Positions 47,776 to 59,833 of a stretch of DNA of 64,000 nt are shown one piece after another. Within the stretch, counting starts at the first letter, position 1. Each line of letters starts with the position of its first letter. The position numbers and the translations under genes were made by a program. Source of the stretch: Heterostelium multicystogenum (taxonomy: Eukaryota > Evosea > Eumycetozoa > Acytosteliales > Acytosteliaceae); assembly GCA_003667245.1 (NCBI GenBank), contig RCNN01000064.1:54326-118325 (forward strand), in the 5' to 3' direction. The notes below the pieces were generated by a model that made no database searches, was not told the origin of the DNA, and worked only from the letters and a program-made list of their open reading frames with translations.

Positions 47776-48255
47776 TACCAAAGGGTTTAATACCATTATT
47801 ATAACTAGGGCTTAACATTGAAAGTTAGATAGATAGAGAGGAAGAGATATCTATCTCTGACATGTTGGGTATCAGACAAGACCAAAATGACTAGTTAATA
47901 AACATTGGTTACCAAATTTTAGTAAAAGGATAACCTAACCAATCAACCACTATTATAATATTTATTGCATTATTAATTGAAAAAAACAAAATAATAAAAA
48001 TTTCAAATAAACAGAATGAATATGAAATGAATATGAAGAAAAGTTTCCCCCAAATTAAAAGAAGATTTTTGTTATTTTTTTGAAATTTGGTCAAACCACA
48101 ACCACCATTCATTTAAAGATCAATAAAAGATAATAATATTTTTAGTAAACATTACCTTTTTTATTTTATTGGAAGATATATATACATATATTGTACTATA
48201 TATAGAGATATATTAAAGTTATATCTGAGAAAATAATAATAATAATAATTGGAGA
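47776..48255. other. intergenic spacer
   Basis: AT-rich with an imperfect GATA-type palindrome at about 47827-47860 (AGATAGATAGAG paired with CTATCTCT) and TATATA runs near 48175-48215, just upstream of the formin start. Confidence 0.5.
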
Positions 48256-51200
48256 ATGTCGGGAACTAGTGATCTATCTTCATCGACAAACTCTATTGAC
48301 TTGTCATCTTCGACGGTCAATGATACTTCTTCGATCTCATCTTCTGGTGTTTCTTTTGCCAAGACAGTGCCAGCAGATGATGTAGATGCTGATTTTGAAA
48401 AACTGTTGGAAAAGCTTGGAATCGTCGACCCACAGAAGCGAAAAAGAGATGTTGGCCCTGCCCGAGGCCAGCAAGCGTGTGCTGATCGATCAGAACAAGA
48501 CTGACATCTACAGGACTGTCCGATTGAAGGGCAAGCACCGACAGCCACTCTTCGTCGACTATACAGTCGTTTGCTGACGTCAAGAGCGTCATCACTTCCA
48601 TCAACACCAAATCAATCACCATCGATGTCATCAAGACTCTGCGTGTGCATCTGAATACAGCTCCTGTCGATTGGATTCAATCGTTCCTCAATCTCGATGG
48701 AGTTCAGCCACTGCTTACAATCCTTCAGAAGATAGAGAAGAAGAGATCGAGAAAGGCCAAGCGTAAGGACCTCTCTATTCTTCAGTTCGAGTGTATCAGA
48801 TGTATTGCGGCAATCATGAAGATCAAGATTGGTATGGAGTACATCGCGTCGTACCCCGCTGCAACCAACCAGATGATTCTCTCGTTCGACACAGAGATGA
48901 TCAAGGTGAAGACACTCATCCTTGAGCTATTGGCAGCTGTATCCATTCTACCAAGAGGACATGGTGCAGTTCTGACCTCAATGATTTACTACAAAGAGAC
49001 ACGTAAAGAAGAGCAAAGATACGCATCTTTAGTGCAATCTCTTAAAACCGAAACCAACAAAGAATATTTGGTATGTAGAACAATGTACATTGATCTTTGT
49101 GTATTGGTTATTAATTACCTATTTATCATAGACTACTTGTGTATCTTTTATAAATTGTATTATATCTTCACCAGCAGAGGTATCTGCTAGAATGGAAATT
49201 AGAAAGGCATTTTTGAACCTGAAGATCCTCAAGTACTTTGACAACATGAGAAGAGATTTCAGTGAGGAGAAAGAGTTGATCACTCAATTGGATGTATTCG
49301 AGGAGGAAATGACAAGCGATGAACAGTTGAACGCAAGCCAGACATCTCAGTTGTCAATCGAAGAGGTATTTTCACAAATTTCTGCTCGTGTCACTGGTAC
49401 TCCATCACAGTCTGAGCTGGTTCAATTGATGAATCACTTCCAGAAGATGGCATCTTCATCGCTTGGTTTGAGAGTTTGGAAGTTGTATCTAGGTTTGTCT
49501 GGCCAGCTTGAAGATGAACTCAGTGTTCACCCAGATCTCGACATCAATGGAGTCAATCTTTCATTCCCAGAAGTTAAAAAGTCAGGTGGTTTCTTTGGTT
49601 TCAAGTCGAAATCACCTTCAACATCTCCATCATTGTCAAGCCAACAGTCTAATGATAAACATAAGCTTAAGAAAGACAATGAAGAAAAGCAAAAGACAAT
49701 TGACCATTTGTTAAAACAACTAAATTCCTTTACAGTAAGTTCATTATTAATTGGAAGATATACATATTTAATCTAATTGGATGTTTTAGGGTGGACAAGA
49801 TATTTCTAAATGGATGACTGAGCGTGAAGAAAAGAACAAGATGATTGCACAGCTAATGTCACAGGTCAAAGTTACAGATGGAGTTGCAGAGAATGAGCAG
49901 TTGAGAAAAGATTTGGAAGCAATGAAGGCGGAAATGGAAGTTTTGAGAAGCTCACCAAATTTGGTGAGTAGACCTGCAGGAAATTCAGGAAGTGTCAACA
50001 CTGCTCCAACTACACCTACTATTATCATTGAAAATGTATCTGGGGATATGTCACCAGTTTCACTTTCGAATACAGGAGACCAAGATTCACTTTTACCAGC
50101 AGGTGGAGATATCCCACCTCCTCCTCCTCCTCCTGGTGGTGGTCCACCTCCACCACCCCCACCACCTGGTGGACCTGGAGGACCCCCTCCACCCCCTCCT
50201 CCACCTGGAGGTAAGAAAGCCGCAGGTGGAAGACCACCAAAACCAATCATTAAGCCATCAGTTAAGATGAGAAATTTCAATTGGGTCACAGTGCCAGCAC
50301 TCAAGGTTGATGGTACTATCTGGGACAAGATGGATGAAACACAGATTATTCAGTCACTTGACACTAACGAATTGGAGTCTTTGTTCTCTGCAAAGGCACC
50401 AGCTGTCAAGGCAGAAACTTTAAAAACACCAAAGAAGCAAGCAATTACTTTGATTGATATGAAGAAAGCTAACAACTGCGCTATTATGTTGCAACACTTC
50501 AAGCTTGAAACGCAGAGATGAAGAGATTGTTGACTGTAATGGATGAGAAGTTCTTAGATCAACAGAATACAACTTATTTATTACAATTCGTGCCTTCCAA
50601 AGAGGATATGGATGCTTTGAAGGATTTCCAAGGTGATGTCACTCAGTTGGGTGCTCCTGAGCAATATATGCTTCAAATTATGGGTATCCCTAAATTAGAG
50701 GCCAAGCTTAAGGCTCATCTTTTCAAACTGAAACTACCCAGTCTTTTGGAGGACTTGACTCCAGATATTAGAGCTGTCAGACACGCATCAACTGAAGTAA
50801 AGCAATCAAAGAAACTCCAAGAAATCTTGAGAATCCTCCTTGGAGTCGGTAACTACATCAATGGTTCAACAACTAGAGGTGGTGCTTTTGGTTTCAAACT
50901 TGATACTCTAAGCAAGTTAAGAGATGCCAAGAGTAATGATGGTAGAATGTCATTGATTCATTATATTGCCAAATTAATTCAAGATAAGAATCCAGAGCTC
51001 TGGAAATACACTTCTGAACTCACACATCTTGAACATGCCGCAGAAGTATCAATCAACAACATAACTCAAGATTTTGCCGAAATCAAGAGAGGAATAGATT
51101 TGATTGAAAAAGAATTCGTTGCCAATCCAACAGCAGGAACATTTGAGCAATCAATTGTAGCATTCCAAGCAACTGCCAAACAAGAGTGTACAAAATTAGA

Positions 51201-51636
51201 GGCATCTATTGAAGAAATGAATAAGCAATATGAAGCAGTCACTGGATTCTTTGGTGAAAATAAGACAACATGTCCACCAGATGTATTCTTTACCTACTTT
51301 ACAAATTTCCTCGAAGATCTTGAAAAGGCACTCAAAGAATATCAAAATATGCTCAAGGCTGCTGAAAAAGATTCGAAATACGAAGATCCAGAAAAAGGTG
51401 GACTTGAAGATCTCACATCTCATATTCGTTCAGGACAACTCTTTAAGGAAAGAAGAAAGTCTTCCAATCTTAACTTTGCTCTTGCCGAAAAAGTTCAGTT
51501 GGCAGCTGCATCTTTGAAACCAAGCGGAAACAAATTACAAGTACCTGGTCAACCACAACCAGCTCAACCAAAGGTTGTGATTCCATCACCATCGATGTTA
51601 AAACCAAGAGGATCATCAACAGCAGGAAAGAAATAA
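48256..51636 (+). CDS. Diaphanous-related formin (GBD/FH3-FH1-FH2)
   Basis: Nucleates and elongates unbranched actin filaments under Rho-GTPase control. ATG 48256 starts a Ser-rich N-terminus. The GBD/FH3 part includes DADFEKLLEKLGI, SINTKSITIDVIKTLRVHLN, DGVQPLLTILQKIEKK and the exon after the intron at 49071-49131 (SPAEVSARMEIRKAFLNLKIL). A second intron is 49735-49789. A coiled coil precedes FH1 at 50107-50215, with proline runs split by Gly (PPPPPPGGGP and longer). FH2 runs from RNFNWVTVPALKVDGTIWDKM through LLGVGNYINGSTTRGGAFGFKLDTL, the signature block. The C-terminus has a basic DAD-like segment (GQLFKERRKSS). Frame breaks occur at about 48440, 48575 and 50505. D. discoideum has ten formins; I cannot pick the orthologue. 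Confidence 0.93.
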
Positions 51637-51738
51637 AAACAAAAATCCAAACGGCATCGTTCAATGTAATATAAATAAATAATTGTATATTTATAATATT
51701 AAATATTTTTATGGAGTCTCCATATTCTATTTAAATAT

Positions 51739-54003
51739 TTATTTCTTTCTTCCTCCTCTTTCTTTCAGACCGACAGAAATAATGGTGCCAGATTGCAAAT
51801 TATAAAAAGCAACGGTATGTTGATCTTTCAAAATAGATAATCCAGGAGCTTTTAGCTTTTGTTTGTTTGGTGGAATTCCAACTGTATCTTTAATTTTTTC
51901 TTTCAGTGACTACAAATGAAATATTTAATATTAGTAAATGATTACAATTAATTATTATTAATAAATTTAACTTACTGAAATTGTATCTCTAAGTTGTAAT
52001 GTAAGTGAGAAAGTTTGATTATTTCCTTCATTTGAGGATTCAATTGTAATGTGTACAGGACCAGGGTTATCTCGGATAAAGTCATCCTCTGGAATAAGAA
52101 AATCTTCTGTTTTCTGTTTCTTAGCGGTTGGTTCTTCGATTGAGATTGTTGATGTGGCAGCAGTAATGGGTGGTACAGCTGGAGTCATCATGCCCATTGG
52201 GTTGGGTATAATTCCTGGAATAAAAGGTACACCTGGTGGGAATGGCATCATACCCATCATCATATAGTTTTGTGGTATCATGCCAGCAGCGGCAGCGGCT
52301 GCTTGCTGTTGCTGCATATACATATCTTGCATAGACATTCCTTGTTGTTGTGGTGGCTGTTGTTTTTTGGTGATGTTTATTCTCCTGAGCCATTACAGCA
52401 CTCTGTGTTCTTGCAATACTACCTGTGTGACCATCCCAAATAATCTTTTCGGTTGATGCTTCATCTTTATCATCGTCATCGGCATTGAACTTGCCAGGAC
52501 GTGCATTTGTAAATGACTGAAGATTTTGTGCAATGTCCTCGTCTACGTTAAGTGTAGCAGCACCGAAACCGCCAGTGGTATCCTTCTTTGTATTTTTCAT
52601 CATCAATTCAATTCTCATATGCTCTTGCATTTCGTCTAGTGGAATCTCTTGTTTACAAATAGGACATGCTTGTGTGATTCTTTTTGGTTGAGCAACAGGT
52701 TTGCTAGTTTTTTGGTAGTCTTTGACAACCTTGAGTTTAGTCTCATGCTTCTCAGCTGCTCCTGTGTCCATATCCTGATCCATATCCATCTCTGTATCCA
52801 TTTCTACTTCCATCTCTTCTTCACGATCGGCATCATCGTAAATCTGATTTTTGATAAGCTGATCGAATGTCTTGGGTTGTGGTAGTGAATCGAGGTCATC
52901 ACCAGCAAAATCAATGGTATCTACCACAACAAAATCGTGCCAGTCAATAGCTGCGAAAATAGCTCTTTCTTGATCGCCTCCTCTTCAGCCTTCTTTTTGG
53001 CAATCTGATCCTGCTTATTCCACTCGAATCTATTAATTGATCTATCCAAAATAGTGTTCTTGTTGGTGAAATCATCAGTGTCAAACATAGTTTTAATATT
53101 CTTTGGTGGATAAATGATTGCAGCATAGGATTCGACCAATGCTCTATACCATTCATGCCAATGATGTGTTGGTTTTAAGAACTCAAATTGTGAATTCTTT
53201 GATTCTCTAAGTGCCAATCCACTTTGAAATTGATCACCATTCATTGCAACAAACTGTGCTGTTAATCTAATTGTATCACTAAAGATAGATTGATTGATAA
53301 ATAAAGTCAGTAAAATGAATCAAATTATACTAATATAGCAATGCTTCACTTTAGGGCTAACCTACTAATCTAATGCAGTCATATCGTCGGGCACTTCAAG
53401 TATATATAATAGTGGTGCTGGCTCAGTGATGACACGTTGTGGTTTCTCTGGCTCAGCTGGTGGCTGCGGAGTTACTACTGCTGGTGGAGGTGATTGCGTA
53501 GTTGGAGGTGCTGCTGCTGCTGTTGTTGTGGTTGTTGGTTCGGTGGGTGGTGAAGAGGTAGCTGTAGTGGTTGCAGCCGATGTACTGGCTGCTGGGGTAG
53601 CAACAGCAGTAGTGGAAGCGGCAGCAGCAGGCTTTGAGGCAGCTAACTTCTGCTTATGTATTTCAACTTTATTTAGAAAATACTTGTTATATATATCTCC
53701 TTCCTTTAAGAAGTTAAACTTTGGGTTATTCTTCTCTTTTGCCTTTACTTTCTCAGCAAACGATTCACCATGTTTAGCAACAAACTCTGCTGTTTTATCT
53801 ATAATAGCTATATTGTATTTTAAAGTAGTATAAGTAGTTAATTAGTATAAAATATTATTCAAAGCCTATATATTCCTAGAGCTTGCATAAACCAAACAAA
53901 CGAAGGCAATACATCTTGGTTCGTTTAGTCGCAAGTCAAGCTAAGACAATAATTACATACTCGAGATCTCGGGTGGAGGTTGAGGTTGATTATCTGCCGC
54001 CAT
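51739..54003 (-). CDS. sf3a1: splicing factor 3A subunit 1 (SF3A1/Prp21)
   Basis: U2 snRNP component needed for branch-site recognition in the nucleus. ATG 54001-54003 starts MAADNQPQPPPEIS; an intron of about 180 bp follows. SURP module 1 is TAEFVAKHGESFAEKVKAKEK. An Ala/Thr/Pro-rich linker leads, after another intron near 53280-53370, to SURP module 2 (QSGLALRESKNSQFEFLKPTHHWHEWY). Next come IDWHDFVVVDTIDF, the Cys/His motif ACPICKQEIPLDEMQEHMRIEL, EKIIWDGHTGS and a Met/Pro/Gly-rich region. The C-terminal ubiquitin-like domain (GPVHITIESSNE to GLKERGGRKK) stops at 51739, with an intron at about 51911-51976. Frame breaks lie near 52370 and 52925-52970. Domain order is that of SF3A1. Confidence 0.94.
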
Positions 54004-54275
54004 GCTACAATGTGAGATGATAGATTGATAGGTAAGCAATCGAATCAGATATAGATCTTAAATGATTGATTAGTTTGGTTCTAAGCTTTGGAATGACAAA
54101 TTGTGCTTCTCACCAACTTTCAATTGTGAAAATTTTTTAATTAATTCATGAAATTTTGGTTCAGTAACTTTGAAGTTGGGGCGAAATTAAATGATATGGA
54201 ATGATATGGAATGATATGGAATGGTATGGGATGGTTTATTATTATTACACTATGGAACAATTTTAGTTTAAATAA
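54004..54275. repeat. spacer with 10-bp tandem repeat
   Basis: Between the SF3A1 start and PRMT stop. Bases 54191-54235 hold three exact units of ATGATATGGA and two diverged ones. Confidence 0.8.
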
Positions 54276-56300
54276 TTAATGCTGGTGATATGCATTTAGA
54301 TTAAATAGTTTTTGGTAGGATCCGGATCTTTTGGAGTTTACTGTTTGGGTGGCGCTTAGTTCGACCCACCAATGTCTTCTGTAGGTCTGGTGTTGTGATA
54401 CTCTCATTGTACCTTGGATGGTGGCACTTTGTTGCTTTTCGGTGGGTTGGTGGGTGATCTCCTTTGGCTGCTCGAAGAGGAATAGCAATTGCTTCCAGTG
54501 TGTGGATCCAGTTCCCGGTGCTGTTTGACAACTCCAAGGTGTTGGACATTAGTTCAAATGGCTGAGGTGACAATCTGGTATTATGACTTTCAGATTGTGA
54601 TTTCTCAACCAAATTTCCACTGGGATCGATTATCCATAGTTTGTGGTCACCGTCCACTTGGCCTTCTTCCCTGTCCAAGTGCTCAAAGTAAACGGAGAAC
54701 CATGAAGCAAAACCATGGAAAGCACCATTTGGTAATTTAAAGTTAAAGTTTAACACTGTTCTCTGCAGTAGTCAGTAATCAATACTGTTGGTTAGTCTTC
54801 AACAGGCAGTAATGTTAACATAGCCACTACTTACCGATAGATTTTCAATGGTAATTGTATTTAAGTCCAAGTATCTAAGAATGAAGGGATCGTCAATGAT
54901 GTCTGTAGTCTCTAAGTAGTGATCTCTGATTGTCTTGTTCAATGTCTCTTGCTGTGCAAATGGGCTGTTATTTAATTACGATTAGATGCGAGAACGATAG
55001 TGATTGAGGTAGTTGATACTTTACATTAAAGGCGACATATCCAATCCATAAACATCATTCCAGCAATTTATCTTACTTTCTATCAATGAGTCTACTCTAA
55101 CTGGTGATACATACATCGATGCTTTGGAAGGGAAAAGTATTCCATTCTATAATGATATGATATGATATGAATAAAGTAGTAATGTAATTAAGTGAATGTA
55201 TGTATGTTAATAATAACTTTCAATAAAGTAGATGATAGACAGATTTGATAGATACTGGTTTGAGTAGGTGATCTCTTGCGTAAATAACAGATTCCAGCAT
55301 TGACTCAAATATTAGGAATGCGCCCATCCACTCACTGACAATGATATCGACATACTCTGGGAATGCAATATGCTCAACCTTTCCCTTGTAAATTCTGACT
55401 TTGTCTTGCAGATTGTTTCTATTGACGATCAACTCAGTATTGTATGCCATATCGGAAGCTTCTACTGCGTAGACTCGCTTGGCACCCGCCATAGCACAGA
55501 AGCAAGCTAACAAGCCAGTACCACTACCAACATCCATGACAACCTTGTCTTTGAATAAATGTTTGCTCTTCATGATTGCCTGGTAATATGCTTCTGTTCT
55601 TCTCTTGTCAAAAACCATTTCATTATGTATACTCTTTGTTTAATCGAACAACCAAACAAACATCGAGTCAGCCAATCAATCAATCAATCAACCAATCAAC
55701 CAACCAAATGAAACCAGAATATAGTCAGTCAATGGTGCTGCTTTTAGTCCATATCTATCTACAGCATAATAGAGTACTTACAACTCTTGAATAGCTTGTA
55801 AAGTATTCGTTGTCTTCGTATGTGTCCGATGGCTGATAGGGATGATTGAATGCATAGTAGTCGCGATGAGTATTATTCCACTCTGCATTTTTCCAGTTGT
55901 ATGACTCATCCTCCAACTCCTGCTCGACCTGAATTCCTTTGAGATTAGACTTTCTGTCGATGCTGACAGCCGAGATCGGAGCCGAGATTGGAGCCGGCAC
56001 TGGGAAATGAGTGTTGGTGATCATAGTTGCTCTATCATCGTCATCATCTTCGACTTCATACACTTCATCTTCATCGCCATCACCATCCTCTTCGTCGTCG
56101 TCTTCCTGTTGTACAGCCTCAACTTGATAAACTTCAGGTTGTGGGGGTGGTGGCAAATGTTAAAAGCATCTCACTCACACCCAGAGTTGCTTTTTGGACC
56201 ATTTCCTTAAGAAGTTCCTCCTTTATTTCATCTCTGAGCTGCTTGATCAACTCTGCTTTCTCTTGATTTAGTTGTTTTGCAAACTCTTGATTCTGACTCA
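54276..56300 (-). CDS. class I protein arginine methyltransferase (PRMT6/PRMT2-like)
   Basis: SAM-dependent enzyme that methylates arginine in proteins. ATG 56298-56300 starts [19 protein letters not shown], a helical head, followed by a long Asp/Glu-rich segment. DNEYFTSYS leads into the catalytic core. Motif I is [21 protein letters not shown], with the acidic VYAVEAS after it. The double-E loop is [17 protein letters not shown]. The THW loop appears as [11 protein letters not shown], and a beta-barrel tail ends YHQH at 54276. Introns near 55619-55790, 55140-55225, 54965-55025 and 54760-54835 fit. Frame errors occur near 54520. It is neither PRMT1 (too long) nor PRMT5. An acidic N-terminal insert of about 100 residues is unusual for PRMT6 and may be lineage-specific. 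Confidence 0.85.
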
Positions 56301-56685
56301 TTCTATCTTTGCTCTAACAATTCTTAAACCAAAAAGAACAATGCAATGCTCTTTGGTTCCAAGATCTTTGACCAATATTTTAATCTTGGAAACAATTAGT
56401 TTTTTTTTTGCATTTTGGGCAACTCATTTTCTTTCAAAGAAACTTTAATGGATTCCAACTCAACCTCAGAAGATATTTCGATAAGATTGGAATTGGATTT
56501 GATTAGATATTTTACTTTATTTACTAAATATGTTTAAACAATATATGTGTGTGTATATTTGTTTGCTTTTTGGTTTGTTGTGAGATGAGCTGGGATGAGC
56601 TGTGCGGTGTTTGTTGGTGGGACCAACGACTAATATATATATTATTTGGATTTGGTTTGGGGAAAAAATAAAACAGTGGAAATAA

Positions 56686-59260
56686 TTAGTAGAAGTGTCT
56701 GGTGAAGTATTTGGAATTGGTATCGGTAAGATAAACCGGATAGATAATATTGGGATTCGCGCCATTGGAATCATCGAATTGAATGATATAAAATTTACGA
56801 GTCTCCTCAATGACGTTGATGGTTGGTTTACTCTCGGCTGACTTTCTCTTTTTACTCTCGTAGTTGGCATCCACTATGCTGCTGGCATTGTCCATTGCCT
56901 GGATGAGTGCTGGTTTAGTAATGCATTCTTCAGAATATATTTTGTTTGCTTGCAAGGTTTGTTTCTTTAAAACGTCTACACGGCAGTCGATGCTAACCAG
57001 CTTGTCAATCTGTCCAAAGGCTTCAATGAAGGCGCCCAAGTGGTTGACCAAAATATCAAAGTACGACAAGTTAATGTTGCTTCCAAAGAGATTGATATAG
57101 TTATTTCCAAAGAGTATCGACTGTTTCAGGTACTGAGTTTCTCTGACTTTAAAGTCATCCGACTGAATTACTCTCACCAAACTTCTATATTGTCCCCATA
57201 AAATAGCCAACTAAACAGATATAACAAGAAATAGCATTAATATCATGTGGAAATCAATGAATTCCTGCCGCACCATCGGACTTACCTTTGTTAATTCAGA
57301 GGAACCCTCTCTATCTATCTGTCTATATACCTCTGACTTTGCTTTTTTGGTGATTTTCAAGCGCTTTGACTTCTTCTCGACAGCCATTTCGCTCTCGAGG
57401 AAGTTGCATCGTTGGCTTTGCTTGCTTTCGCCTGATTGTTGCTGGCTGTAGATCTTTTTCCATGCTTGAGCTGGAGGAATTTAAAAAGAAGAATTTCATG
57501 GTTGTTTATAATGTTGATGACATCGTTGAAATTCAGCGTCATTTTGTCGAGAATCTCTAGAATGTGCTCTCCATCTTTGTGCTGTGGCACAGTCACACCA
57601 AACTCACTCATTGCGTCCAGGAACAGAGTTGTGCCACGCTTGGTGCGATTTCCAGTGGTGGTAGGCAGTTTCTTTCTCTGGATGTCAAGATCTCGCTCCA
57701 TTGCCTCAATATCTTTCTTTTGCTGAGCAATATCTTGTTCCTTCTGAGCAAAGATCTCCTCACTGTAGTGCTCGAGATCCGACTTGATTGACTCCATCAT
57801 CTCGGCTTCTTTTTCGTACTGTTTGGTATTTCTTTTGTGTTTCTCCAGTATATCGGCGATTTCAGCCATTGATTTTTTGAGCTCGTCACGCTTTTCTGTC
57901 ATTCTGAGCAAATCACGTGTATTATTGGCCAACTCACGTCGCATGCTCTTGTGGGCATAGACCAATTCCTCGTATCTTCGAGATTCTTTAGGCTCGAAGA
58001 AGAGCGAGGTGTTTCTCAGCATGTGATAAGTAGTATACAAGATAAGATGCAGAGAGCATGGTGCTTTGGTCCAATTTGATATTGCTCTTTGGGATGTTCG
58101 ATCTGACATCTTCGGGATTGGTAATGTTGACCTCATGGTGGTGAGCATGAAGGTCTTCACGTGATTTTGATTTGGGTATTGACTCTGTTTTTGAAGGAGT
58201 TTGTTGATTTGGGAGGTGTCTCTGAAATATTTGAAAGAGACTTGTTAGAAGCTGAAACAGCAGAGTGTTTGTCTTCTTTAGAAGCCGTAGTAGACTTGAT
58301 CGATGAATTGTGAGCAGCTTCAGCTGAAAGTCTTCGTGACTTAAATACAGGAATTACTTCATCCTGATCGCTTTCGTCGGTGTCGCTTTCGCTGCTCGAG
58401 TCGGTGGTGCTATAATTAATCTTCTCCAGCAAAATATCCCAATCCTTGTCATTGATGCCACATTTGAGTTTGATTTCATTGAGAACGGTTGGTATCGATC
58501 TCTGGAAAAATTTGGTTTGTGTCATATTGAGAGATGAAAGAATATCATTGATTGAAATATCCATATGATTGGATCCATCTTTTGCTTTGCGGATCAAATC
58601 CAAAAGAAACTGCACACCTTTGTCATCTTTTTGCACAGGTGGTACGGCCATTGGTTGTCTTTGGTATCGCTGAGGTCGCTGCGGCTGCGGCTGCAGCTGC
58701 TGTTGTTGATGTTGATGTCGATGCGTTAGGTTTTGGTTTTGATTATATAAATTATGAACATGGAGATGGTTGTTATTGTTGCTACTGGAGTGGGCAACAA
58801 TGGCGTTTTTAAAGTCAAAGCCATTTAGATTGATATATTTGTCGTCGTCGGTCAGCGGTGCACTGAAAATATTGGTGTCAATGTAATTTTCAAAAGCCGG
58901 TCTCTTGAAATCCAAGTACAGCTGCAGCTGTCGGTCGGCAGAGTGCGCCGGCGAATCATCGAGGTGGTTGGCATGGACACTGTCGATGTCAGAGAATGGA
59001 AATTGTTTTTCTTTTTTCAGATGAGGCAGGGTGCATCGCTCGGAGCACGGATGGAATTCATTGATCTCATGCGCGATCCGCATGGCTCGCACGGCAAAGG
59101 CGCGACGGTTGAAACCATTTCTGTTGCAGACCTCGTGTCCACACAGCAGGTCCGGGTTGCTATCTCCGAAGATATTCATTCCAAGTCGAAGGCTCGTTGT
59201 CTGGGTGACCAAGGGCCTGAAATCAGTTGCAAAGGAAATAAAAGTAGGAAGTATGATTCA
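56686..59260 (-). CDS. coiled-coil protein, unrecognised, Cys/His-rich start
   Basis: I do not recognise this gene. An acceptor (CTGATTTCAG) at about 59222 precedes LGMNIFGDSNPDLLCGHEVC, so a short first exon probably lies upstream and the start is unsure. The N-terminal 60 residues carry spaced Cys and His (CGHEVCN, then HPCSERCTLPH). A low-complexity His/Gln/Asn segment follows (58650-58760). The middle is a long heptad coiled coil (MRRELANNTRDLLRMTEKRDELKK to KDIEAMERDLDIQRKKL, 57690-57950). The last 170 residues form a helical/beta domain (SLVRVIQSDDFKVRET to SKYFTRHFY). An intron near 57212-57285 separates the last exon. Frame shifts occur near 58157 and 57375. Possibly a cytoskeletal or centrosomal scaffold, but that is a guess from the coiled coil. 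Confidence 0.65.
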
Positions 59261-59372
59261 ATGAGAAAAATGCAAAAAAAAAACTTTCACTCACTACTAA
59301 TTTATATATATTGTTTTGAACACACTTTTCTATCTGAAATTATTTTATTTTGAAATTTTCAAAAAATTAAAT

Positions 59373-59662
59373 TTATTTATTTTCATTTTCATTTTGTTTG
59401 TTTGATTTGTTTGGTTGGTCGTTGGTTGGAGGGATGGCTTCAGACTCATATAGGTAGTCTAGGAATGATGGGTGGGATGCTGCCAACTGGGGAGCTAATA
59501 GAATGATCGGAATATCATGTTGTGGTGTTGAGATTTCAGAGCAGAGAATCAAGGATTCCATTTGGTTTTCCAAAATTTCAGATCAATGAAGACAAAGTCG
59601 CCAACAATCTCAGGTGACTGCTCAACTTCAACATTTCCTATATTCTCTTCCAGTCTAGAACT
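59373..59662 (-). CDS. short acidic hypothetical protein
   Basis: The minus strand reads LEENIGNVEVEQSPEIVGDF near 59661-59600 and, after a one-base frame change at about 59578, ENQMESLILCSEISTPQHDI to a basic/Asn tail ending at 59373. The sequence is coding-like but short and its start is unclear. It could be the 3' exon of a larger gene now obscured by indels. It lies between the coiled-coil gene and utp25 on the same strand. Confidence 0.35.
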
Positions 59663-59833
59663 GAGAACTTATATGGTTTGTTTTTCATCTATTTTTCACA
59701 ACTTTGAAATTATTATTATTAGTCTTAGATAATATTAATCTAATTTGTTTATTTAAATATTCTTGTTTGGTAGCGGCAGTGGTGACCTACCCTTTGGAAA
59801 TTAATATTTCGAAAGGTGTATCGAAGAGCTATG

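Noticed and set aside
53426..53833. Gly/Val/Ala-rich plus-strand frame
   Set aside because: It is the antisense of the Ala/Thr/Pro linker of SF3A1.
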